Assembly (NCBI GenBank): GCA_049316985.1
Contig: JBMOJB010000020.1
Coordinates: 1 to 38,532 of the forward strand
From: CANHEE01 sp049316985
GTDB lineage: Bacteria > Bacteroidota > Bacteroidia > Chitinophagales > Saprospiraceae
Direction: 5' to 3'
Length of the DNA: 38,532 bases
A program made the position numbers and the translations under genes. How positions within the stretch are numbered: the first letter of the stretch is position 1; each line of letters starts with the position of its first letter. The notes under the pieces were generated by a model, which ran no database searches, was not told the origin of the DNA, and saw only the letters and a program-made list of their open reading frames with translations. Below are positions 24,269 through 31,538 of this stretch, piece after piece.

Positions 24269-25882
24269 ATGAAGTATATATTCTTTTATGCATTTTTCCT
24301 TTGCTTTCCAATGCTATTAAGTGCACAAGCAATAAAAAGCAGGTTAGAGGGCTCTGTTTCATATACAAGTAACAAAAATGTTTATGTAAGATTCTATTCT
24401 ACTGAAAATATCAGTGTGGGAGATACTTTGTTTGTTCAAAAGGAATCTACCTGGATTCCCGCATTGAAGATCAAACAAAAATCATCAACATCTTGTGTAG
24501 CAGAAAATTTTACCGTGAATACCATAACTCAAGGTCAATCCATTTCATTTTTCAAAACACAAACGAAAGATGTCCAATCAAAACCCGAAAGTGTGGCCCC
24601 TCAGATTCATGTCCAACCTGCTGTTACGCTTGATTCTTTGCCTGTTGTTGAAGCGACAAAACGTATAAGCAGAAAACAAATTCTTAGTGGTCGGCTGACT
24701 TTTTCTACCAATGCAAGCATAAACCCTGAAAACAGCAATAATTTTCAAAGGATTAGAGCTGCTTTTTCTTTGAATATACAAAATATCAATAAATCAGCAT
24801 TTTCTACACAAACCTACTTAACTTACCGCCACCGTTATGGCATCGATCAGACTAATCTCGGGTTTTATGATGATTTCAAAGTCTTCACATTAGCCGTTCA
24901 ATATGCTCCCAGTGATAAATACAATATCTCATTTGGTAGAAAAATCAATAATAATATTGCAAATCTTGGGGCGATAGATGGTTTACATGGAGAATATAAT
25001 TATAAAAAATTCATTTTCGGGCTTTTTGGTGGTACACGTCCCGATTTAGTGGATTTCAGATTTAATGCAAAATTACCGCAGTTCGGTGCATATATAGTTC
25101 GAAATGATGACACTAAAAAAGGTTCCATGCAGACTTCAGTGGCAATAGCAGAACAGCAATATGATTTCAAAACCGATAGAAGGTTTGTTTATATTCAGCA
25201 CAACAACAATATTGTAAAGAACCTAAATCTATTTCTATCAACTGAATTAGATCTTTATAAAAAATTAAATGGGATAACATCTGTTCAGCCTTCTTTGACA
25301 AGCGTATATGCTTCAATGAGATACAGAATATTCAAAAATCTGAACGTTTCAGGATCTTATGACAATCGTCGGAATGTTATCTATTACGAATCATATCCCA
25401 ATCTTGTTGATATGCTACTCGCTCAGGAAACAAGACAAGGTTTCAGGGTGCAGGTGAATTACAATCCAATAAAGACTGTATCGCTTAATACTTCTGCCTT
25501 TTTCAGATTCCAGGGTACAAACCCAATTCCTACAAAAAACTACGTAGGAAATCTGAATTTCAATAAAATTCCGGGAATAAATGGTTCGGCTTCGATATCG
25601 GCAAATTTACTTGAATCCTATTATTTTAATGGCACCATACTCGGTGGAAGGATTTCTGAAAATTTTCTAAAGGGAAAATTAAGTACTGAACTGAATTACC
25701 GAAATGTAAATTACAAATTTTTCAATAATGAATCTTCCTTAAAGCAACACATTGCCGGTTTAAATTTTAATTTTAACCTGCTTAAAAAAACTTCAGTGAT
25801 GTTGAGTTATGAAGGAACTTTTGAAGCTAAAAATACTTATCACAGATATTTCGTTACATTAACCCAAAGATTTAAAAACTAA
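24269..25882 (+). CDS. Outer-membrane beta-barrel protein (putative porin of the cytochrome conduit)
   Basis: The 537-aa protein has a signal peptide (about 1-20, ending LLSAQ). An N-terminal region of about 110 residues looks like a small beta domain. After a linker, a long C-terminal part from about residue 140 shows alternating polar and hydrophobic beta-strands with many Tyr, Phe and Asn residues. It ends in a strand (YFVTLTQRFKN) with the terminal aromatic pattern of outer-membrane barrels. It has no CxxCH motif. Lying 12 bp after the 67-haem cytochrome gene, it is a good candidate for the barrel that would let a cytochrome pass electrons through the outer membrane. That would be similar in concept to MtrB/PioB, but no sequence relation to them was recognised. 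Function is inferred from context. Confidence 0.75.
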   Translation: MKYIFFYAFFLCFPMLLSAQAIKSRLEGSVSYTSNKNVYVRFYSTENISVGDTLFVQKESTWIPALKIKQKSSTSCVAENFTVNTITQGQSISFFKTQTKDVQSKPESVAPQIHVQPAVTLDSLPVVEATKRISRKQILSGRLTFSTNASINPENSNNFQRIRAAFSLNIQNINKSAFSTQTYLTYRHRYGIDQTNLGFYDDFKVFTLAVQYAPSDKYNISFGRKINNNIANLGAIDGLHGEYNYKKFIFGLFGGTRPDLVDFRFNAKLPQFGAYIVRNDDTKKGSMQTSVAIAEQQYDFKTDRRFVYIQHNNNIVKNLNLFLSTELDLYKKLNGITSVQPSLTSVYASMRYRIFKNLNVSGSYDNRRNVIYYESYPNLVDMLLAQETRQGFRVQVNYNPIKTVSLNTSAFFRFQGTNPIPTKNYVGNLNFNKIPGINGSASISANLLESYYFNGTILGGRISENFLKGKLSTELNYRNVNYKFFNNESSLKQHIAGLNFNFNLLKKTSVMLSYEGTFEAKNTYHRYFVTLTQRFKN

Positions 25883-25888
25883 TTCTTC

Positions 25889-26671
25889 ATGCTATTTCTT
25901 AAAAATTACTTCCTTACAATAAGCATTCTTACAATTTTCGCCTGTGATTCTAAACCAAAAGTTATTGTTGCCGACGATGCGTCAAAAAATACTGAAGTGG
26001 CGACAGAAATGTCAAACCCCCAAGCAATGAAAGAAGGTGTTTTGCCTTCAACTGATGGCGGAGTACATCAGGTAATTGCAAATGAAATTCTACAGGCGGA
26101 AAGATATACCTACTTGAATGTAACGGAGGGGAATCGCACTTTTTGGATTGCAACCTCAAAAAATGAAGCTAAAAAAGGACAGACCTACTTATACAAAGGG
26201 GGATTGCTTAAGACTAATTTTGAAAGCCAGGAATTTAAAAGATCATTTGACACCATCTATTTGGTAAGCAGTATTATAAATGCAGCACAGCACCCTGCCG
26301 GAAATTCAACAGGCAGTGTATTTGCCGAAGCTGCATCAGACCCCCACGGAAGCGCATCAATTCCAACTTCATTGGTAAAAGATGCCATTAAGCTAAGTGA
26401 TTTATTCAAAAATAAATCGAAATACAATGGCCAAACGATTACTGTAAGCGGTCAATGTGTAAAAGTAAACAATGGAATAATGGGTAGAAACTGGGTTCAT
26501 ATACAGGATGGCTCAAAAGCAAATGGAAAACTGATTGATTTAACCGTTACTACTAAGATGAATATTCCTCCGGGAAGTAATATTGCATTAAAAGGCAAAA
26601 TTGCACTTAACAAAGATTTCGGAGCAGGTTACCGATACGAGATTATTATGGAAGATGGTGATGCGAAGTAG
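25889..26671 (+). CDS. NrfJ-related OB-fold lipoprotein
   Basis: The 260-aa protein has a lipoprotein signal peptide with lipobox LTIFAC (lipidated C19). Residues about 60-130 (ERYTYLNVTEGNRTFWIATS, then YKGGLLKTNFES, then FDTIYLVSSI) resemble NrfJ-family proteins encoded near multiheme nitrite reductase and respiratory cytochrome genes. The C-terminal part (about 170-260: KYNGQTITVSGQCVKV, then WVHIQDG, then IALKGKIALNKDFG) looks like an OB-fold. It should be anchored to a membrane on the periplasmic side and may help assembly or copper/haem handling of the cytochromes; this is inference from family and position. The gene starts 6 bp after the barrel gene. Confidence 0.75.
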   Translation: MLFLKNYFLTISILTIFACDSKPKVIVADDASKNTEVATEMSNPQAMKEGVLPSTDGGVHQVIANEILQAERYTYLNVTEGNRTFWIATSKNEAKKGQTYLYKGGLLKTNFESQEFKRSFDTIYLVSSIINAAQHPAGNSTGSVFAEAASDPHGSASIPTSLVKDAIKLSDLFKNKSKYNGQTITVSGQCVKVNNGIMGRNWVHIQDGSKANGKLIDLTVTTKMNIPPGSNIALKGKIALNKDFGAGYRYEIIMEDGDAK

Positions 26672-26725
26672 AACAAATAAAGCTAAGCTTAATTTACTTT
26701 GAAAAACGAATTAAAGCAAATATGT

Positions 26726-27739
26726 ATGCCCTTTAGATGGTACTTAATCGTAGTGATTATTTCCGCCTGGTTTGTCGCTGAAGCGCAATCTCCTCACGGA
26801 AAATCACTGAAAATAGATTGCATACAATGTCACAGTGCGGAGAATTGGACGTATATGGCTACAACTAGTACTTTCAACCACAATAAGACCGAATTTGCGC
26901 TAAGTGGACAGCATACGGATCTAGATTGTCGCTCTTGTCATTCTACACTTGTATTCAATAAGACCGGCAAAAATTGTATCTCTTGCCATACCGATTTTCA
27001 TCAACAAACTGTGGGACTTGATTGCGCCAGATGTCACACTTCAAATTCCTGGATAGTTGAAAATATAACCGAAATGCATGAAAAGGCATCTTTCCCTCTG
27101 ATGGGTGCACATTCAACGGTGAATTGTAATGATTGCCATACTAGCGAAAACAATATTAGATTCAATCCGATAAATCCCAATTGCATAAGCTGTCATCAGC
27201 AAGATTACAACAATGCAAAGATGCCAGATCATAAAAGTCAAAGTTTTCCTTTAGATTGTGCTCAATGTCACAGGCAAACTAGCTTAGACTGGATCTCTGG
27301 CGAAATCCTGCATAGTTTTTTTCCATTGGAATTGGGACATAAAATCACTGATTGTACTCTCTGCCATAAATCTTCAATATATAAAAATATTGATGCTGAT
27401 TGCATAAGTTGCCATCAAACAGACTTTACAAAAGCAAAAGATCCTGACCACACTCTTTTCCCAAAACAATGTAATCTCTGTCATACATTGGCTATTGGTT
27501 GGATGCCCGCCGCTTATACAAACCACGACAACAGCTTTCCAATCTACTCAGGAAAGCACAAGGGAAAATGGGATCAATGCAATGATTGTCATAAAGTTCC
27601 CGGAGATTTTAACTCATTCACATGCATAGAATGCCATGAACACAACAACGCCGGCAGCTTAGCAAAAGACCACAGCGATGTGAAACAATATCAATTTCTA
27701 AGTTCTGCCTGTTACAACTGTCATCCTAAAGGACAATAG
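26726..27739 (+). CDS. Multiheme cytochrome c with 13 CxxCH motifs, paralogue of the 67-haem protein
   Basis: The 337-aa protein has a signal peptide (ending VAEAQ) and 13 CxxCH motifs by hand count. From SPHGK onward its first 150 or so residues run parallel to the start of the 67-haem protein. Shared stretches include CHSAE-x-W, GQHTD, SCHTD-x-HQQTVG, DCARCHT, SWIVEN, SFPLMG and VNCNDCH. Its end (CHEHNN, then SACYNCHPKGQ) matches the end of the giant, so it looks like the giant without its repeated middle. It is probably a shorter periplasmic electron carrier for the same pathway. The ATG at 26726 gives a normal signal peptide; a TTG at 26699 would add nine residues and is less likely. It closes the operon, 32 bp from the convergent CcsBA gene. 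Confidence 0.92.
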   Translation: MPFRWYLIVVIISAWFVAEAQSPHGKSLKIDCIQCHSAENWTYMATTSTFNHNKTEFALSGQHTDLDCRSCHSTLVFNKTGKNCISCHTDFHQQTVGLDCARCHTSNSWIVENITEMHEKASFPLMGAHSTVNCNDCHTSENNIRFNPINPNCISCHQQDYNNAKMPDHKSQSFPLDCAQCHRQTSLDWISGEILHSFFPLELGHKITDCTLCHKSSIYKNIDADCISCHQTDFTKAKDPDHTLFPKQCNLCHTLAIGWMPAAYTNHDNSFPIYSGKHKGKWDQCNDCHKVPGDFNSFTCIECHEHNNAGSLAKDHSDVKQYQFLSSACYNCHPKGQ

Positions 27740-27770
27740 AAGCAATTGTGAAGTAAAAACCGTTTTGTAA

Positions 27771-30700
27771 TCAGGATTTCAAGTACCACTTGCGATAGCT
27801 CACGTAAGATACAATTGACAATAATGTTAAAACACTTGCTGTATAATATACAGCTGGCGGAATAGGAACAGGGTCACCGGCAGCATAAGAATGTAAACCC
27901 GATAAATAGTAATTCACACCGAAGTAAGTCATAATAACCGTAGCAAATCCGAAAAGTGAGGCAAAGTTAAAAGCGAATATGCTTTGCAGTCCAGGAATAA
28001 ATCGCATGTGCAAAATAAATGCATATACCAATATCGTCACCAATGCCCAGGTTTCTTTCGCATCCCAACCCCAGTATCTTCCCCATGATTCATTCGCCCA
28101 TACTCCTCCGAGGTAAGTACCGATACTAACCATAAACAGTCCTCCGAGCAACGTTATTTCGCTGATTATGGTAAGCTCTTTGATCGTACGATGAATATCT
28201 GATTGGTTGCCTTTAGTGGTCAACACCATTAGAATTAAATTAAGCATTCCAATAACGGCACCAAGCATCAAAAAGCCATAACTGCCTGCTTCCAAAGAAA
28301 CATGAATCGTTAGCCAGTATGATTTCAATACAGGAACCAAAGGTGTAATCTCAGGATCCAGCCAACTCATGCTTGCAACTAACAAAATTGTAGCGGCTAG
28401 TACAGCTGTCGCAGCCATACCCCCAAGAGATTTTCTGGAAAAAAACAATCCAGCCAAAACCGTCGTCCACGATATGTAGATCATAGATTCATAACCATTG
28501 CTCCAAGGTGCTCTTCCGGATACATACCACCTCAACCCCAGGCCAATAGTTTGAAATAAAAATAATAGGCAGATAAAGTAAAAGATTAATCGTGCATTTC
28601 TAGCAGAATTAGATCGAATTTTAAATACAGAATAAAAAAACATTAGTAGCAGAGCAATACTAAGTATTCCATAAACATTTCTCAGATTGCCAAATATATT
28701 AAATTGGTTAAGCAGAAGTTCAGCCTTAATTTTAGAAGCGGATGGAATGATACTGCCTCCTTTCTGAACCTGAACACTCGTGATTTTTTCCAACAATCCA
28801 TCTGCATCTGTATAGTCACCTGAGCTTCTACTATGCTCTAACGCATGTAAATATGCTGAAAATGTTTCAAATTGACCGATGATTTCAATGTCCTGCATCT
28901 TCATCTCATTTACATCCGCAGGAGACACCCAAGTATTCGATGGGTCGTCCGGTACAGGAAAAATCTTCAGTAATCGACCGGAGAACACCATGCTGACTAT
29001 ATTTACTTTTTCATCCAGCTTTAATATTGCCTTCTCAAAGGTGCCTTGATCCTTTGGATTCATGGTTTGAGCTTGACGAACCTGGTCTCTAATTAGGTAT
29101 TGACCGTCTGTATCAAAAAACTTCCTGTAACTTATCAAAGCCTCTGTTGTACCTATTAAACGCTGAATTTCAGCATTTTCTCCAACATGTATAAACGGTA
29201 CATCTTCCCATTTATCCGGACTTTTCATCATAGACAAATAGATTTGATCTGAAGTCATATCAAATAGTGACTCCTTCCTTGCTATTTTTCTTAGTATTTC
29301 GCTTGAAAGTGTATTAACTGGCTTGATCCTTCCATTGTGATCCTGCACCAGCAATTTTCCAAATTTTGATGCATGTTCCTTTGAAATATCCACAGTAGGA
29401 ATATAACCCTGCGCACAAACAAAACTGCCATAACCTGTAGAAAGAAAGAATACCAAAAGCACTGTTGCTTCATGCTGGTATTGCTTTAGTTTCCCAATCA
29501 ACGCGGAAAATCTACTATTTTTGCTGAAAAATGTCATTGCCATGCCAAGAGTTAATAATATATAACCAATATAAGAAATCCAGGTACCCCAAAAATCAAA
29601 ATTGACACTTAAATATGTCCCTTGCTCATCCTGATCAAATGAAGATTGAAAAAAACGATATCCGCCATAATCAAGAATGTTGTTCATATAAATTCTAAAA
29701 GGCCTATTTACACCTTTACCTGCATCAATTAAGGTGACTTCACTGGCATAAGATGATGGGTTTTCGGTCCCGGGATACCGCTCAACTATGAAATCCCGCA
29801 ATTGCAATGAAAAGGGAACCTTCACTTGTTTTGCACCATAACTTATAGACATTTGCAAATTATCAAAATCTACCATTTTAGGCTGACCTTCTTCACCCTT
29901 ATGACCGGTAAACAACACCTCTCTGGTATTGCCATTCCTCGCAATCGACATGAGTAAGCCCGCGCTGCTTTCGTTTTTCATCTTTTTACTTTCAGATTCA
30001 AATGTAACAGTGGCCGATGGTTTATAATCTCCTATTACAAATCCGGATCTATTTCTGTTGTACATTGACCTAAGTCGCAGTAAATGACTGCCACCTGCTG
30101 AAATAGTGTCTGTGGTTTGTGTTGCCATTACAGTTTGTACAACTGGAACATCCGTGCTGAAAAGCAAACTATCATTTTTAATGAAAATATTGAAGGCATC
30201 AGGCATCACTTCTTCGCTAAAGTTAAAATTAACTCCATTTATACTTACTTGGTCGCCTTGTTTTATAAAGTATTCCTCTCTGCCTCCTTGTCCAGCAACG
30301 ACTACCTTAATTATTGGTGTGCCTCCAGAAGTCTGCACAATCTTTTCTACAGGATTAGGTATAAACGTTTTAAGTTTTACGTCAATTTGATTACTTCCAA
30401 TCACATAGACTTGCTCAAACTTATTTTCACCAAGTGAAGAAAAATAAACTGGTTCTTCGAACGAATAAGTCTTACCGTCTAATAGCACTTTAAACTTCAA
30501 AAAGCTTTCACTGGAAAGAAAACTGTTTGATGAGCCTCCTTCCCTGATGTGCATTACACCCTCATATCCGAAATACCTTGTAACTCCTGCACCTGCAATA
30601 ATGATTACAATTGCGCTGTGAAAACAAAGGGAAGCCCACTTTCTTTGCTTCAACAACTGAAACCTAATAATATTGGCGATTATTGTTCCTCCAAACAAGA

Positions 30701-30881
30701 CCAACAATAATTCAAACCATCTTGCGCGAAAAATTAATTTTTGGGCAGAACTAGTGCCAAAATCATTTTCAATAAAAGTAGCGACACCAATTGAAATTGC
30801 AAATATCAATAGGTATAAACCTGCTGCTCTTGTTGAAAAAACAGTGTTGTAAATGCTTTTTATAAATTTCTTGATTTGCAT
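27771..30881 (-). CDS. ccsBA: Cytochrome c synthase CcsBA (fused ResB/CcsB-CcsA, system II)
   Basis: The 1036-aa polytopic membrane protein exports haem and attaches it to CxxCH motifs of apocytochromes on the periplasmic side. The N-terminal half is ResB/CcsB-like, with four membrane helices flanking a large periplasmic beta-rich domain (about 85-430). The C-terminal third is CcsA, with the tryptophan-rich haem-binding WWD motif (WGRYWGWDAKETWAL, near residue 935) and conserved histidines in TIHVSLEAGSYG and LHMRFIPG that act as external haem ligands in the family. Fusion of both parts is known in Bacteroidota and Helicobacter. Its position, convergent with the operon of 103 haem sites, suggests it serves those cytochromes, though it could also be the only such enzyme in the genome. 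The ATG at 30881 follows a promoter-like box. Confidence 0.94.
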   Translation of the reverse strand: MQIKKFIKSIYNTVFSTRAAGLYLLIFAISIGVATFIENDFGTSSAQKLIFRARWFELLLVLFGGTIIANIIRFQLLKQRKWASLCFHSAIVIIIAGAGVTRYFGYEGVMHIREGGSSNSFLSSESFLKFKVLLDGKTYSFEEPVYFSSLGENKFEQVYVIGSNQIDVKLKTFIPNPVEKIVQTSGGTPIIKVVVAGQGGREEYFIKQGDQVSINGVNFNFSEEVMPDAFNIFIKNDSLLFSTDVPVVQTVMATQTTDTISAGGSHLLRLRSMYNRNRSGFVIGDYKPSATVTFESESKKMKNESSAGLLMSIARNGNTREVLFTGHKGEEGQPKMVDFDNLQMSISYGAKQVKVPFSLQLRDFIVERYPGTENPSSYASEVTLIDAGKGVNRPFRIYMNNILDYGGYRFFQSSFDQDEQGTYLSVNFDFWGTWISYIGYILLTLGMAMTFFSKNSRFSALIGKLKQYQHEATVLLVFFLSTGYGSFVCAQGYIPTVDISKEHASKFGKLLVQDHNGRIKPVNTLSSEILRKIARKESLFDMTSDQIYLSMMKSPDKWEDVPFIHVGENAEIQRLIGTTEALISYRKFFDTDGQYLIRDQVRQAQTMNPKDQGTFEKAILKLDEKVNIVSMVFSGRLLKIFPVPDDPSNTWVSPADVNEMKMQDIEIIGQFETFSAYLHALEHSRSSGDYTDADGLLEKITSVQVQKGGSIIPSASKIKAELLLNQFNIFGNLRNVYGILSIALLLMFFYSVFKIRSNSARNARLIFYFICLLFLFQTIGLGLRWYVSGRAPWSNGYESMIYISWTTVLAGLFFSRKSLGGMAATAVLAATILLVASMSWLDPEITPLVPVLKSYWLTIHVSLEAGSYGFLMLGAVIGMLNLILMVLTTKGNQSDIHRTIKELTIISEITLLGGLFMVSIGTYLGGVWANESWGRYWGWDAKETWALVTILVYAFILHMRFIPGLQSIFAFNFASLFGFATVIMTYFGVNYYLSGLHSYAAGDPVPIPPAVYYTASVLTLLSIVSYVSYRKWYLKS

Positions 30882-31151
30882 TATCGTGATTCGAAGTTTT
30901 CACAAAATTAGAAAAATTCAAGTGCAAACATGAATAACTAAAGCAAAATTAAACAGTATGTAAGGGGCTGCCTCTAATTTATAATTAATATAAGCTAGAG
31001 CTAAAACTTGCGAATGGAAAAATATTTGGCGTCAAAAGTTCTTTCTCTGGCCACAAATAGGCGTCATAAAATCGTCTTTCATAACTTTACTTAATATTCA
31101 TGCGCTCCCATCTTGATTTTGTAAAACTTAGAAAATTAAAAAGGAATCAAA
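30882..31151. other. 270-bp intergenic region, no gene seen
   Basis: This is the longest stretch without a gene. It lies between the stop of the CoA-binding protein gene (31152) and the start of the CcsBA gene (30881). It contains two copies of CAAAATTA (30903-30910 and 30944-30951), the reverse complement of TAATTTTG, and two GGCGTCA heptamers about 38 bp apart near 31030 and 31067. No tRNA, hairpin terminator or small ORF with support was found. Confidence 0.5.
30903..30910 (-). promoter_or_regulatory. Candidate -7 element (TAATTTTG, minus strand) of ccsBA
   Basis: The minus-strand sequence TAATTTTG matches TAnnTTTG and lies 21 bp upstream of the ATG at 30881. No -33 box at 17-23 bp was found. 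A second identical box at 30944-30951 is an alternative. Confidence 0.38.
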
Positions 31152-31514
31152 CTAATACTGCCCTACATTCAATAGTACCAATGTACAAGCGTTTTCGGTA
31201 GAGATATTATGCCTCTGCGCAATTTCTTCAAATTCTGCATTCTCAGTGCCCGGATTAAAAATGATTCGCTTCGGGTGTAGACTTAGGATATAATCATAGT
31301 AGTCTTTTTGTCTCTCAGAATTGAGATACAAAGTAACTGTGTCAATCATCTTGAATTTTTCTCTCTTAGTCTGTATTTCCACTTCATCAATATTGCCTTC
31401 CCGATTTCCCAAAGCCACAACTTCATGTCCGTGCTTGCGAAGGCTTCTGACCGCCATATTTGCATATCTGCTTGGATCGGTACTTGCTCCAAGTACTAAT
31501 GTTTTCTTATTCAT
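31152..31514 (-). CDS. CoA-binding Rossmann-fold protein (CoA_binding_2 family)
   Basis: The 120-aa protein is a single small Rossmann domain. It begins KKTLVLGASTDPSRYANMA, the usual nucleotide-binding loop of this family, and has a central HPKRIIFNPGTEN stretch and a C-terminal ENACTLVLLNVGQY. Relatives are known as YccU-like CoA-binding proteins; no reaction is established. The gene begins 24 bp after the stop of the PD40 protein gene and is probably the last gene of that minus-strand cluster. Its neighbours give no clue to a specific pathway. Confidence 0.85.
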   Translation of the reverse strand: MNKKTLVLGASTDPSRYANMAVRSLRKHGHEVVALGNREGNIDEVEIQTKREKFKMIDTVTLYLNSERQKDYYDYILSLHPKRIIFNPGTENAEFEEIAQRHNISTENACTLVLLNVGQY

Positions 31515-31538
31515 AAGCGTTTGATTTCAACTTTAATA

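Larger units (their letters stand above)
15232..27739 (+). other. Predicted seven-gene multiheme cytochrome / electron-transfer operon
   Basis: Seven same-strand genes are packed with gaps of 1, 1, -22, 12, 6 and about 54 bp behind one strong promoter. Products in order are a membrane cytochrome b-like protein, a ferredoxin/flavin oxidoreductase, a 23-haem cytochrome, a 67-haem cytochrome, an outer-membrane barrel, an NrfJ-related lipoprotein and a 13-haem cytochrome. The set covers the inner membrane, periplasm and outer membrane. I infer one electron-transfer pathway across the envelope. Substrate and direction are not readable from the sequence. Confidence 0.8.

Noticed and set aside
30882..31151. 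Search for a tRNA, riboswitch or small RNA in the longest intergenic gap
   Set aside because: No cloverleaf, conserved aptamer core or terminator hairpin could be drawn; only promoter-like boxes and a repeated heptamer were visible.
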